Shown here: positions 1 through 9,174 of the stretch, piece by piece
Position numbering within the stretch: position 1 is the stretch's first letter
How the letters are laid out: each line of letters begins with the position of its first letter
Assembly (NCBI GenBank): GCA_017856605.1
Contig: JAFMES010000002.1
Location: forward strand, 1 to 34,062
Source of the DNA: Chitinophagaceae bacterium
GTDB taxonomy: Bacteria; Bacteroidota; Bacteroidia; Chitinophagales; Chitinophagaceae
Length of the DNA: 34,062 nucleotides
Direction: 5' to 3'
Made by a program: the position numbers and the translations under genes
Notes under the pieces: model-generated
What the model was told of the DNA's origin: nothing
What the model saw: only the letters and a program-made list of their open reading frames with translations
Database searches by the model: none

Positions 1-2
1 AG

Positions 3-620
3 CTGGGAGATATGTTCTGGGAGCAATATGCGGCGGGTGCTGTGATTTCAAAAGATGCATCCAAGACCGACAGCATAGAAGCCATCATTCGTGCTATTTG
101 CGTTGCAAATGACATCGATCCTGCAAAAATTAAATTGCATGTTGTTGAAACTCCCGAGGTAAATGCTTTTGCACTACCCGACTACCATATGGTTGTTAAC
201 ACAGGACTACTCAATTATTCTAAGCATCCGGAAGAAGTTGCGGGGGTATTGGGACATGAGATCGCACACATGGAGCTCAGTCACGTGATGAAAAAATTGG
301 GTAAAGAAATTGGGCTTACCGTTATCATGATGATTGTAGGAGGTGATGCTGGAGCAGAAATTATGAAACGTGCTATCGGTACACTGAGTTCGTCGGCCTA
401 TGATCGATCGCTTGAAAAAGAAGCAGATCTGAAGGCAGTGGATTATTTACAAAATGCAAATATGAATCCTAGGATGCTTTCTTCTTTCTTGGGCAGGTTG
501 GACGAGCAATCACAAACTGCTGAAGTACTCCAGTGGCTTAGCTCACATCCCGATACAAAAGAGAGGGTTCGCTATATCAATGAAAAAATAGAGAAAACCA
601 GCCGTCAAGTTTCAAACTAG
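3..620 (+). CDS. M48 family zinc metallopeptidase, 5'-truncated by window edge
   Basis: The reading frame is open to the left edge, so the true start lies outside the window; the first ATG in frame is at 12. Numbered from that ATG, a zincin motif HEIAH occurs at residues 82-86, and EKEAD at about 135-139 supplies the expected third zinc ligand of the M48 (HtpX/Ste24/Oma1-like) family. A short hydrophobic stretch around residues 102-111 lies between the two motifs. Members of this group are envelope-associated proteases, often lipoproteins or membrane-anchored, and the missing N-terminus probably holds that signal (inference). The gene ends 55 bp from the convergent pxpC, with no convincing terminator hairpin between them. 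The family call is secure; the substrate is unknown. Confidence 0.9.
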   Translation: MGDMFWEQYAAGAVISKDASKTDSIEAIIRAICVANDIDPAKIKLHVVETPEVNAFALPDYHMVVNTGLLNYSKHPEEVAGVLGHEIAHMELSHVMKKLGKEIGLTVIMMIVGGDAGAEIMKRAIGTLSSSAYDRSLEKEADLKAVDYLQNANMNPRMLSSFLGRLDEQSQTAEVLQWLSSHPDTKERVRYINEKIEKTSRQVSN

Positions 621-675
621 GCAAAATGATCAATCGGGCTGGATTGTTTTGGACCAGATTCGTACCATTGATAAA

Positions 676-1536
676 CTAAGGATTGTAAATAAACTTGATC
701 TTCGATCCTGGCCGACATTGTGCAAGCAGTGAAATGTCTGAACCAGAAACGCGCGCAATGCGAGGGTATCCTCCAATGGTTTGTGCATCTGCCATCAATA
801 CAATGGGATCGCCATTATTTGTTACTTGAATGATGCCACGCGTTACAGGAGTTGAGATTAACTCGTGTTCTTTTTTTAATTTAAGTGCAGTCCCGTTTAG
901 ACGATATCCCATGCGATCGGATGAAGGCGAAACAATGAAGGTGCTCTCCGTGAATGCTTTTTTGGACTCCTCTGTGAAGTCATCCCATTCGGGACCGGGC
1001 AACATATGGATATTGGTTGTTGAGTGAATACTTGGTAATTCTATTTCTGGCGCTTTCCAGTTTCCTATTCCAAATCCATCATTGCCGATAACGATTGATG
1101 CAGCGAGATGCGGGGCTGGAATATTTTCAGTGGAAAGTATTTGACCGACGTTCAGTACTTGTCCCGCATTACCTTTCCATCCTCCTGGTGTTGCAAAGTA
1201 GCTTCTGCAACCTTTTTCAAATGGTAGGGTTTTCAGTTGAGAACCTGGAACAACTTTTATCATTCGATTGAAGGGCACTTCCTCGCCATTGATTTGCAAA
1301 CGACATCCTCCACCCGTAACTGCGAACGTTGTTAATTCATCGAATTCAATTACCAACCCATGCAGTGTACATTCAATTACATTCGCATTATCATCATTGC
1401 CGCATAATCGATTGGCGGTTATGGCCGATTCTGAATCCATTGCACCTCCTATTGGAATACCAAATGCTTGCAATCCCCAACGACCGAGGTTTTGAAGCGA
1501 TGAATGAATTCCTGGTTTGATGATGGTGATGCTCAT
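676..1536 (-). CDS. pxpC: 5-oxoprolinase subunit C (biotin-dependent carboxyltransferase/KipA family)
   Basis: A 286-residue protein of the PxpC/KipA family. PxpA, PxpB and PxpC together hydrolyse 5-oxoproline to glutamate with ATP, a damage-repair and salvage step. The N-terminus carries the family signature: NLGRWGLQAFGIPIGGAMD, then a segment on ECTLHG and TGGG. Further on are GGWKG, a PGPEW motif and a C-terminal GGYPRIARV-type block. The start overlaps the stop of pxpB by 4 bp (ATGA), so translational coupling with pxpB is likely. KipA is the Bacillus name, where the KipI/KipA pair was first linked to the sporulation kinase KinA; the oxoprolinase role is the better general call. No pxpA (LamB/YcsF) partner is visible in the window. 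Confidence 0.9.
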   Translation of the reverse strand: MSITIIKPGIHSSLQNLGRWGLQAFGIPIGGAMDSESAITANRLCGNDDNANVIECTLHGLVIEFDELTTFAVTGGGCRLQINGEEVPFNRMIKVVPGSQLKTLPFEKGCRSYFATPGGWKGNAGQVLNVGQILSTENIPAPHLAASIVIGNDGFGIGNWKAPEIELPSIHSTTNIHMLPGPEWDDFTEESKKAFTESTFIVSPSSDRMGYRLNGTALKLKKEHELISTPVTRGIIQVTNNGDPIVLMADAQTIGGYPRIARVSGSDISLLAQCRPGSKIKFIYNP

Positions 1537-2210
1537 AGGTAGGATTCATAATCGGGTAGACTGATCGCTTTAAATCGAACACGATCGCCGGCCTGTAAAT
1601 AACTATAGGGAGGTTGTTCTGGATCGAACATGCGAACAGGAGTTCTGCCAATGACGTTCCAACCACCCGGTGATGTAGATGGGTAGATACCCGTTTGCTT
1701 ACCTGCAATGGCAACGCTGCCGGAGGGAATATTCAGTGAAGGTGTTTTTTTACGACCAATCTCCAGTGCTGGAGGAAGTGTTCCCATGTAAGCGAAGCCA
1801 GGCATGAAACCAATCATGTATACTTTGAACTCATTTTCAGTATGGAGTCGCACGATTGAATCGTGATCCAGACCAGTTGACTGCATCACGATTTCCAGAT
1901 CAACTGCAAGTGAAGGATCATAGCAAACGGGGATCTCTATTTTTCTGTGTACTTCTTCTTCATCCGACTCTTTTAAGTTGCTTGCCTGCTCCTGAAGTAT
2001 TGCATGAACTTCTATTTGTGAAGCAGGCGGTCGAAAATAGACGGTCAGACTTGTATACGCAGGGACTAATTCTACCAATCCATCAAAAGAATTTTTTTCG
2101 ATCACCCTTTTCATCTGCATCACCTTGCGGTGTACTTCCTCACTGATGAGAGTAGAAAACTCGATCGTCAGTGCGTGATCGTGTATTGGATAGATTCGAG
2201 GATACGGCAC
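1533..2210 (-). CDS. pxpB: 5-oxoprolinase subunit B (KipI/allophanate hydrolase subunit 1 family)
   Basis: A 225-residue PxpB/KipI-family protein, the partner of PxpC in ATP-dependent 5-oxoproline hydrolysis. The conserved block GFMPGFAYMGTLP, followed by IPSGSVAIAGKQTGIYP and SPGGWNVIGRTP, is diagnostic. The start is GTG at 2210. The ATG at 2212 is in another frame, and upstream codons in the correct frame reach a stop within five codons without an ATG. The gene lies 1 bp downstream of the mqnC stop and overlaps pxpC by 4 bp, so the three genes look like one transcript. The functional link to menaquinone synthesis is unclear and may be only positional. Confidence 0.9.
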   Translation of the reverse strand: MPYPRIYPIHDHALTIEFSTLISEEVHRKVMQMKRVIEKNSFDGLVELVPAYTSLTVYFRPPASQIEVHAILQEQASNLKESDEEEVHRKIEIPVCYDPSLAVDLEIVMQSTGLDHDSIVRLHTENEFKVYMIGFMPGFAYMGTLPPALEIGRKKTPSLNIPSGSVAIAGKQTGIYPSTSPGGWNVIGRTPVRMFDPEQPPYSYLQAGDRVRFKAISLPDYESYL

Positions 2211-2211
2211 A

Positions 2212-3339
2212 TTAATAATTGATCACTTGTTCTTCGATCTGCTCAGGCAATTCACGCCAATCGTAATCCTGATTTCGTAATTGAGGCTCGAACCCTGCTT
2301 CTCGAATGGCCTCCTGTATCGATTTATACGTGAATCGATGTGGTGCACCTGCTGCACTCACTACATTTTCTTCGAGCATGATGCTTCCAAAATCATTGGC
2401 ACCACCGTGGAGACAAAGTTGTGCTACTTTTTTCCCAACGGTTAACCACGAAGCCTGAATGTTTTTTATGTTCGGGAGCATGATGCGACTGATTGCTACC
2501 ATTCGTATGTATTCATCATTGGTAGTGAGATTATGTACCCCTCTGATTTTTGCCAATAACGTATCTACATCCTGAAACGTCCATGCTATGAACGCATTGA
2601 ATCCTTTTGCATCCTTTGGTTTTCTTGATTGTACTTCGCGAATTTTGATCAGGTGTTCAAATCGTTCTTCCAAGGTTTCAACGTGACCAAACATCATGGT
2701 TGCGGAAGTGGTGATGTGTTGTTGATGTGCCTCAGCCATGATGTCGAGCCACTCCTGAGCGCCGCATTTGCCGTTGCTGACGAGTCGACGTACGCGATCG
2801 ACTAAAATTTCTGCGCCTGCTCCTGGCAATGAATCAAGTCCCGCCTCCCTCAATGCCTTCAACACTTCACGATGGGTTGATTTTTCCAGTTTGGTGATGT
2901 GGGCAATTTCAGGGGGACCTAATGCATGCAATCGAATATCTGGGAATTCAGCTTTGATTGCACGAAATGTATCAACATAATATTGGAGTCCCAATTCAGG
3001 ATGATGCCCGCCTTGAAGAAGCAATTGGTCGCCTCCCCATTTTAAGGTTTCCTGAATCTTTTTGCGGTACGTTTCCATATCGGTGATATAGGACTCAGGA
3101 TGACCGGGTATGCGGTAGAAGTTGCAAAACTTGCAATTTGCGATACAGACATTGGTGGTATTGACATTACGGTCGATTTGCCAGGTAACTTTTCCGTGAG
3201 GAACCTGAACTTTTCGAAGGGAGTTGGCCACTTCCATCAATTCCGCCAACGGGGCCTCCTTGAACAACAACATGCCCTCTTCGGCTGTTAAGAATTGAAA
3301 GTCAAGGGCTTTTTGGTATAAATCGGTGAAATCTCTCAT
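2212..3339 (-). CDS. mqnC: Cyclic dehypoxanthinyl futalosine synthase (radical SAM), menaquinone synthesis
   Basis: A 375-residue radical-SAM enzyme of the futalosine route to menaquinone; it cyclises dehypoxanthine futalosine. Cys65, Cys69 and Cys72 form the CxxxCxxC cluster motif within VCIANCKFCNFYR. LLLQGGHHPELGL, LHALGPPEI and LPGAGAEIL are typical of MqnC and its relative MqnE. The C-terminal CLHGGANDFGSIMLEENVV block favours MqnC. I place the start at ATG 3339. A TTG at 3360 would add seven residues, but it lies inside a predicted -7 promoter element (3358-3365). Menaquinone is the likely electron donor for the ACIII encoded at 16409-24739. pxpB follows after 1 bp. MqnE is the main alternative, judged less likely. 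Confidence 0.93.
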   Translation of the reverse strand: MRDFTDLYQKALDFQFLTAEEGMLLFKEAPLAELMEVANSLRKVQVPHGKVTWQIDRNVNTTNVCIANCKFCNFYRIPGHPESYITDMETYRKKIQETLKWGGDQLLLQGGHHPELGLQYYVDTFRAIKAEFPDIRLHALGPPEIAHITKLEKSTHREVLKALREAGLDSLPGAGAEILVDRVRRLVSNGKCGAQEWLDIMAEAHQQHITTSATMMFGHVETLEERFEHLIKIREVQSRKPKDAKGFNAFIAWTFQDVDTLLAKIRGVHNLTTNDEYIRMVAISRIMLPNIKNIQASWLTVGKKVAQLCLHGGANDFGSIMLEENVVSAAGAPHRFTYKSIQEAIREAGFEPQLRNQDYDWRELPEQIEEQVINY

Positions 3340-3357
3340 TTTATAAATAAATAGCAA

Positions 3358-3365
3358 CAAAGTTA
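3358..3365 (-). promoter_or_regulatory. Predicted Bacteroidota -7 element for mqnC-pxpB-pxpC
   Basis: Read on the minus strand, this site is TAACTTTG, a perfect match to the Bacteroidota -7 consensus TAnnTTTG. It lies about 18 bases ahead of the chosen mqnC ATG, which implies a leader of roughly 10-15 nt. No good TTTG-type -33 element is visible at the usual 17-23 bp spacing, so this rests on one half-site only. Confidence 0.4.
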
Positions 3366-3413
3366 GTACAACATTGGTTTAAATTAGAGGAAAGTCGTTC
3401 GTCACCCTCCTAC

Positions 3414-4616
3414 ATGAAAACATTTATTTACATAGGAATTGTTTTTTCTCTGGCACTCATGCCGTTTAAAGGGATGTTTGCTCAGGAACAGTTTATTGAA
3501 CCTCCATCCAAATACATTACTTCTTTCCCCTTTCGACTGCTAACGGGAGGAGTAATTTTAATCAAGGCCAAGGTGAACGATTATGCCGATAGCCTGAATT
3601 TTGTGTTGGATACGGGAAGTGGAGGGATTTCATTGGACTCCATTACTGTAAAAGAGTTCAATATCCCTGTTGTGGAATCAGATAAAACCATCAAGGGAAT
3701 CGGGGGGATTCGAAAAGTTTCTTTTTTATACAATGCTTCATTAAAGCTTCCCGGCTTACAGGTAAATGATCTGAATTTCCATGTCAATGATTATAATCTT
3801 TTAACGAGCGTATATGGCATTAAGATCGATGGCATCATTGGATACAGCTTTCTCATTCGATACATTGTAAATATCAATTACGATAGTTTGCGAATAAATA
3901 TTTACAGTCGCGGTGAACACACCTATCCCCGCGGTGGACAACTATTGAATCCCATGTTTACTGCATTACCTATGCAATACATCACGTTTGTGGATAATGG
4001 AAAATTTGCACAGCGATTTTATCTCGACACGGGTGCTGGATTGAACTTTCTACTCTCTGAAAGTTATGTGCGCGATAGCAGTGTATTACGAAAAAAAAGA
4101 AAACCCCCACTCACCACACAAGCAGAAGGAGTTGGAGGGAAAACCACTATGCAAGTCACTACCATTCGTGAGATTCGCGTAGGTCCGTATCGTTTTCGAA
4201 AGGTCCCCATCTTTATTTTCAAAGATGAATACAATGTGACCAATTATCCGCATTTGGGAGGATTGTTAGGAAACGACTTGATGCGAAGATTCAATGTAAC
4301 GCTGAATTATGTTGAACAGGAAATTCACATCATTCCTAATTCTCATTATCGGGATGATTTTGATTATGCATATCACGGACTTTCTATGTATTACATTGAT
4401 GGTAAAATAATGGTTGATGACGTGGTACCAGGCTCACCTGCCGAAAAGGCGGGTTTCCAAAAAGACGATTTGGTAATAGCTGTAAACAACGATGTGAGCG
4501 GAAACATTCAAGCATACAAGACCCAATTACAGGAAATTGGAGTAAAAATCAATTTTGTAGTACTTAGGGATGGGAAAGCAATTGCGCTTTCGATGAAACC
4601 CATCAGCATTTTATAG
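3414..4616 (+). CDS. Secreted aspartyl protease-like protein with two DTG motifs and a C-terminal PDZ domain
   Basis: A 400-residue exported protein. The first 23 residues form a signal peptide ending near MFAQ. Two retropepsin-like half-domains follow, each with a catalytic-type aspartate: FVLDTGSGG around Asp66 and FYLDTGAGL around Asp205. A PDZ domain occupies about residues 320-395, with VVPGSPAEKAGFQKDDLVIAVN as its ligand-binding and core segment. Bacteroidota encode many such aspartyl-protease/PDZ proteins, mostly uncharacterised. With two DTG motifs, a single chain could form a pepsin-like active site, where retroviral proteases need a dimer (inference). It heads a block of three protease-type genes, with the first M16 gene 13 bp downstream. 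The start is the first ATG after the divergent intergenic region. Substrate unknown. Confidence 0.85.
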   Translation: MKTFIYIGIVFSLALMPFKGMFAQEQFIEPPSKYITSFPFRLLTGGVILIKAKVNDYADSLNFVLDTGSGGISLDSITVKEFNIPVVESDKTIKGIGGIRKVSFLYNASLKLPGLQVNDLNFHVNDYNLLTSVYGIKIDGIIGYSFLIRYIVNINYDSLRINIYSRGEHTYPRGGQLLNPMFTALPMQYITFVDNGKFAQRFYLDTGAGLNFLLSESYVRDSSVLRKKRKPPLTTQAEGVGGKTTMQVTTIREIRVGPYRFRKVPIFIFKDEYNVTNYPHLGGLLGNDLMRRFNVTLNYVEQEIHIIPNSHYRDDFDYAYHGLSMYYIDGKIMVDDVVPGSPAEKAGFQKDDLVIAVNNDVSGNIQAYKTQLQEIGVKINFVVLRDGKAIALSMKPISIL

Positions 4617-4629
4617 TTAATTTCGTGCC

Positions 4630-5868
4630 ATGATTGGATTTGAGCGTTTTGAATTGTCGAATGGTTTGAAAGTATTGGTTCACGAAGACACCAGTACACC
4701 CATGGCGGTGGTAAATGTGTTGTACGATGTGGGCGCACGCGATGAAGATCCTTCACGAACTGGCTTTGCCCATTTGTTTGAGCATCTCATGTTTGGCGGA
4801 TCAGTCAACGTACCAGATTACGACGAACCACTGCAGTTGGCCGGTGGCGAAAACAATGCGTATACTACCAACGATCTCACTAATTATTATTGTCAACTTC
4901 CTGCTGATAATCTTGAGACTGCTTTTTGGCTGGAAAGCGATCGAATGCTTAGCCTGGCATTTAGTAAAAAAAGTTTGGATGTACAGCGTAAGGTGGTCTG
5001 CGAAGAATTCAAGGAACATTACATCAACAAACCTTATGGAGATGTTTGGCATTTGATGCGCGAGCTTGCATACAAGCAACATCCATATCGTTGGATGACC
5101 ATTGGCAAGGAGTTGTCGCACATTGAGAATGCCCAATTAGACGATGTAAAGAATTTCTTTTTTAAGCATTATACTCCTGTCAATGCAATTTTGGTTGTTG
5201 CAGGAAATGTAAAGGTTGATCAGGTAAGGGCATTGTCGGAGAAATGGTTTGGCGGGATCCCCTCCGGTACGCGATACGAGCGCAAACTCCATTCTGAACA
5301 ACCGCAGCAGGAGGAACGCAGAATGACGGTCCATCGAAACGTGCCAATGGACGCTATTTATAAGACCTGGCACATGTGTGCAAGACGAGCAGACGATTAT
5401 CACGCAACAGATTTATTGACGGATATTTTAGGTGGAGGTGCTTCATCGCGTCTTTATCAGTCGCTTGTCAAAGAGCAACAGTTGTTTTCCAACATCAGTT
5501 GTTATCATTTTGGAAGTCTTGATGCGGGATTGCTTACCATAGAGGGGCAGCTTGTAAAAGGAGTAGAAATTCAAAAAGCGGAAGCTGCTATTGAGGCCGA
5601 ATTGGACAAGGTGCGCGAAAACATATTGGACGATCGTGAACTGCAAAAAGTAAAAAATAAAACTGAAAGCATCATGGCCTTTGAGGATATGAGTGTGATG
5701 AACAGGGCCGGCAGTCTCGCTTTTTATGAATTGTTAGGCGATGGGAACTGGATGAACCATGAGTTTGCAAAATATCAGAATGTGCAATCGTCCGACCTCC
5801 AGCGGATAGCACAGACAGTCTTACAACCGACCAACAGCAATACGCTTTGGTACTTATCCAACAATTGA
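4630..5868 (+). CDS. M16 family zinc metallopeptidase, catalytic subunit
   Basis: A 412-residue M16 (pitrilysin/mitochondrial processing peptidase-like) protein. The inverted zinc motif HxxEH is His48-Leu-Phe-Glu51-His52. The distal glutamate region VVCEEFKEH lies near residues 122-130, at the spacing expected for the third ligand. There is no signal peptide, so the cytoplasm is the likely site of action. The next gene, 10 bp downstream, is an M16 paralogue without the zinc motif. This fits the known two-gene arrangement in which one subunit is catalytic and the other helps bind substrate. The pair probably forms a heterodimer that degrades peptides (inference). Confidence 0.93.
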   Translation: MIGFERFELSNGLKVLVHEDTSTPMAVVNVLYDVGARDEDPSRTGFAHLFEHLMFGGSVNVPDYDEPLQLAGGENNAYTTNDLTNYYCQLPADNLETAFWLESDRMLSLAFSKKSLDVQRKVVCEEFKEHYINKPYGDVWHLMRELAYKQHPYRWMTIGKELSHIENAQLDDVKNFFFKHYTPVNAILVVAGNVKVDQVRALSEKWFGGIPSGTRYERKLHSEQPQQEERRMTVHRNVPMDAIYKTWHMCARRADDYHATDLLTDILGGGASSRLYQSLVKEQQLFSNISCYHFGSLDAGLLTIEGQLVKGVEIQKAEAAIEAELDKVRENILDDRELQKVKNKTESIMAFEDMSVMNRAGSLAFYELLGDGNWMNHEFAKYQNVQSSDLQRIAQTVLQPTNSNTLWYLSNN

Positions 5869-5878
5869 ACAAGCAATC

Positions 5879-7159
5879 ATGGTTAACCGCACAATAGCAC
5901 CACCCATAAAAGACGCAGTAGAATATGATATTATGCTTAAGCGTCCTGAAACATTCTCGTTGACCAATGGGGTGAAGGTTTATCGCGTACAAGCAGGAAC
6001 AGAGGAAGTGGTTCAAATTGAATGGGTATTTCGTGCCGGCAATTGGTTTGAAAAAAAACGCACCATTGCATCGTCCACTAATTTTTTAATCAAGAATGGC
6101 ACTAGTTCTCGCTCGGCATACGAGATCAATGAATTCGTGGATTTTTACGGCGCCTATCTCAATCGTACTTGTTTCAATGAGACAGCAGTCATTACGCTGC
6201 ATTGTTTATCCAAGCAATTGGAACAGCTCTTGCCTCTTGTTCGCGAACTCATTACTGATGCAATTTTTTCAGAACAGGAGCTAACCATCTATCGGCAGAA
6301 CATGAAGCAAAAGCTCGCAGTCAATTTGAAAAAATGCGATTTTGTTGCTGGTAGAAAAATTGATGCGATGTTGTTTGGCGAACATCATCCATATGGAGTG
6401 TTTAGTCGCACGGAAGATTACGATGCGCTGGATCGAGAGGAATTAAGAAAATTCTATTCTGAATATTACACCCACGGGTACTGTACTATTTTTTCAGCAG
6501 GCATTCTTCCTTCGAACAGTTCAGCGTTGATGGAGCGGTATTTTGGTGATCTTCCTTTGAATACCGATGCAAAAGAGGGAGTACAACATGCAATTGTACC
6601 ACAATCGGATAAACAGTTGGAACTCATCAATGATCCAGATGGCGTTCAGGGGGCAATTCGCATAGCGCGACCATTCATTACGCGGCATCATCCTGATTTT
6701 CCGAAAGTGCAGGTGCTGAATGCTTTGTTTGGTGGATTTTTTGGATCGCGACTGATGACCAATATTCGGGAGGACAAGGGATATACGTATGGGATTTACA
6801 GTTATTTTCAGAACCACATCCATGCCGGTGCCTGGATGATCAGTACCGAAGCTGGTCGCGATGTGTGCCGCGCTACCATCGATGAGGTCTACAAGGAGAT
6901 GCGGGAGCTTCGGGAAGGGGATATTGATGCCGATGAGTTGATGTTGGTAAAGAATTATTTGATAGGTACTTTGCTAGGCGACCTTGATGGGCCGTTTCAG
7001 ATCATTGGTCGCTGGAAAAACCTGATCCTGAACGGTCTGGATGACCAATTCTTCTATCATTCGGTAGCAACCATTAAATCAATTGGAGCAGAAGAATTAA
7101 AAGAATTGGCCAACAAGTATCTGCATCCCGAAGAATTTTATGAACTTGTTGTGGTATAA
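5879..7159 (+). CDS. M16 family peptidase-like protein, non-catalytic partner
   Basis: A 426-residue M16-fold protein. Where a catalytic member has HxxEH, this one reads IASSTNFLIKNGT, so it cannot bind zinc in the usual way. It keeps the C-terminal substrate-binding signature, an Arg followed by GYTYGIYSYF (around residues 295-310), which the noncatalytic subunits of the family supply to the shared active chamber. No signal peptide is seen. It follows the catalytic M16 gene by 10 bp and precedes the E1 gene by 14 bp. It is presumably the partner of the protein encoded at 4630-5868. Confidence 0.9.
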   Translation: MVNRTIAPPIKDAVEYDIMLKRPETFSLTNGVKVYRVQAGTEEVVQIEWVFRAGNWFEKKRTIASSTNFLIKNGTSSRSAYEINEFVDFYGAYLNRTCFNETAVITLHCLSKQLEQLLPLVRELITDAIFSEQELTIYRQNMKQKLAVNLKKCDFVAGRKIDAMLFGEHHPYGVFSRTEDYDALDREELRKFYSEYYTHGYCTIFSAGILPSNSSALMERYFGDLPLNTDAKEGVQHAIVPQSDKQLELINDPDGVQGAIRIARPFITRHHPDFPKVQVLNALFGGFFGSRLMTNIREDKGYTYGIYSYFQNHIHAGAWMISTEAGRDVCRATIDEVYKEMRELREGDIDADELMLVKNYLIGTLLGDLDGPFQIIGRWKNLILNGLDDQFFYHSVATIKSIGAEELKELANKYLHPEEFYELVVV

Positions 7160-7173
7160 GTCGACCGCCCCTA

Positions 7174-9174
7174 ATGGAATTTGATCGCAAACATCTTACC
7201 GACGCAGAACTGATTTCCTTTTATAAGGAATTATTGTATTCTCGACAGATCGAGGAAAAAATGATTGTGTTGTTGCGTCAGGGGAAAGTCGCAAAATGGT
7301 TCAGCGGAATTGGGCAAGAAGCTATTTCGGTTGGCGCTGCAATGGCCTTGCACAAAGATGAATGGATTATGCCCTTGCATCGCAACCTGGGTGTCTTTAC
7401 GGTCAGGGGCATGACACTCGAAAAGTTATTTCTGCAATGGCAAGGGAGCAAGGAGGGGTACAGTAAAGGCAGAGAACGGAGCTTTCATTTTGGATCAGCA
7501 GATCATCATATAGCAGGAATGATCTCCCATTTGGGTCCTCAGTTAGCACTAGCCGATGGTGCAGCGTTGGCGTATAAATTAAAAGGTGAGCATAAAGTTG
7601 CACTTGCTTTTACGGGCGATGGTGGAACTTCGGAAGGAGATTTTCACGAGGCGTTGAATGTTGCTGCGGTTTGGGATCTTCCCGTCATTTTTGTGATTGA
7701 GAACAATGGGTATGGCTTGAGTACACCTACTGCTGAGCAATACCGCTGCGAATCATTGATCGATCGTGCAATCGGCTATGGCATAGAAGGGGTAAAGATT
7801 GATGGAAATAATATATTGGAAGTTTACGATACGATCCGAGGCGTGCGTGAGTATTGCATTGAACAACAGAAGCCTTACTTGATCGAGTGCATGACATTTC
7901 GTATGCGGGGGCACGAAGAGGCCAGCGGTGTGAAGTATGTCCCTCCGCAGTTATTTGAGCAATGGGAAAAGAAAGATCCGGTAGTTCGTTACGAAGAATG
8001 GCTGTTGATGAATGAGGTCATCAATGTAGATGAGCTCTGCGCCATCAATGATGCCATTCGTCATCGCATAGAAGAAGAATTGAAAGCGGGACTTGCATTT
8101 GAGAAAAATGCAGTCGATGTTGAAGAGGAAATTCAAGATGTATTTGCCCCTTCACCTACTTCGTTGCCATTGAGTTTTGAACTGTCGCAATCTGGTTTTC
8201 CGCAGCGCGATACTCCGGTTCGCATGATCAATGCCATTACAGAGGCGCTCGATCAATCGCTCACCATCCATGAAAATCTTGTGTTGATGGGACAAGACAT
8301 TGCAGAATATGGAGGCGCGTTTAAGGTTACCGAAGGGTTGGTTGATAAATATGGGAAAGAACGCATCCGCAATACACCGTTGTGTGAGAGTGCCATCATT
8401 GGAGCTGCATTGGGACTTTCACTTGAAGGGTTTAAGTCGGTTGTAGAAATGCAGTTTGCCGATTTCGTTTCAGTTGGTTTCAATCAGATCGTGAATAACC
8501 TTGCCAAGATTCATTATCGGTGGGGACAATCCGCTGACGTGGTGATTCGAATGCCAACCGGTGCAGGAGTTGGTGCGGGACCTTTTCATTCCCAAAGCAA
8601 TGAAGCATGGTTTTTTCATGTACCGGGCTTGAAAATTGTTTATCCTTCCAATCCTTCTGATGCAAAAGGATTATTGATGGCGGCAATCAATGATCCAAAT
8701 CCTGTATTGTACTTTGAGCACAAGGCATTGTATCGGAGCATAAGTGGTCGCGTTGATCCTGCTCCTTATGAAGTTGAAATTGGGAAAGCGACTCTTGTAC
8801 AATCAGGGGATGATATCAGCATCATTACCTATGGAGCGGGAGTACATTGGGCATTGGAGTATGCAACCCAACACCCCGAACTCTCCATTGAACTACTCGA
8901 TCTGCGATCACTTGCTCCACTCGATCTTCCTGCCATTGAACAAACTGTCCGAAAAACAAATCGGGTATTGGTGTTGCATGAAGATAATTTAACGGGGGGC
9001 ATAGGTGCTGAGATTGCAGCATGGATATCTGAAAATTGTTTTGCTGCACTGGATGCTCCAGTCATGCGATGCGCCAGTTTGGATACTCCTATACCATTCT
9101 CACCGGAGTTGGAGCAACAGTACCTTGCGAAATCACGACTGCATACAGCAGTTCAACGACTCATTTCATTTTAG
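7174..9174 (+). CDS. 2-oxoacid dehydrogenase E1, fused alpha and beta subunits
   Basis: A 666-residue thiamine-diphosphate enzyme that joins E1-alpha (about 1-320) and E1-beta (about 345-666) in one chain. The thiamine-diphosphate motif runs from GDG at 148-150 to NN at 177-178. The alpha part also shows the MPLHRNLG and FGSADHH segments of the family. The beta half contains LMGQDIAEYGGAFKVTEGL, a NTPLCESAIIGAALG block with the cofactor-activating glutamate, and PTGAGVGAGPFHSQSNE. Such fusions are common in Bacteroidota and are usually annotated as a branched-chain 2-oxoacid or generic E1 component. Pyruvate or acetoin as substrate cannot be excluded. No E2 or E3 gene is adjacent. The 3' end overlaps the convergent isomerase gene by 9 bp. 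Confidence 0.92.
   Translation: MEFDRKHLTDAELISFYKELLYSRQIEEKMIVLLRQGKVAKWFSGIGQEAISVGAAMALHKDEWIMPLHRNLGVFTVRGMTLEKLFLQWQGSKEGYSKGRERSFHFGSADHHIAGMISHLGPQLALADGAALAYKLKGEHKVALAFTGDGGTSEGDFHEALNVAAVWDLPVIFVIENNGYGLSTPTAEQYRCESLIDRAIGYGIEGVKIDGNNILEVYDTIRGVREYCIEQQKPYLIECMTFRMRGHEEASGVKYVPPQLFEQWEKKDPVVRYEEWLLMNEVINVDELCAINDAIRHRIEEELKAGLAFEKNAVDVEEEIQDVFAPSPTSLPLSFELSQSGFPQRDTPVRMINAITEALDQSLTIHENLVLMGQDIAEYGGAFKVTEGLVDKYGKERIRNTPLCESAIIGAALGLSLEGFKSVVEMQFADFVSVGFNQIVNNLAKIHYRWGQSADVVIRMPTGAGVGAGPFHSQSNEAWFFHVPGLKIVYPSNPSDAKGLLMAAINDPNPVLYFEHKALYRSISGRVDPAPYEVEIGKATLVQSGDDISIITYGAGVHWALEYATQHPELSIELLDLRSLAPLDLPAIEQTVRKTNRVLVLHEDNLTGGIGAEIAAWISENCFAALDAPVMRCASLDTPIPFSPELEQQYLAKSRLHTAVQRLISF

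Noticed and set aside
621-675. Terminator between the convergent M48 and pxpC genes
   Set aside because: Only a 5-bp repeat with a very long loop is present, with no T-run.
3340-3360. TTG start seven codons upstream in mqnC
   Set aside because: It lies in a predicted -7 promoter element, and the next ATG gives the usual MqnC N-terminus.
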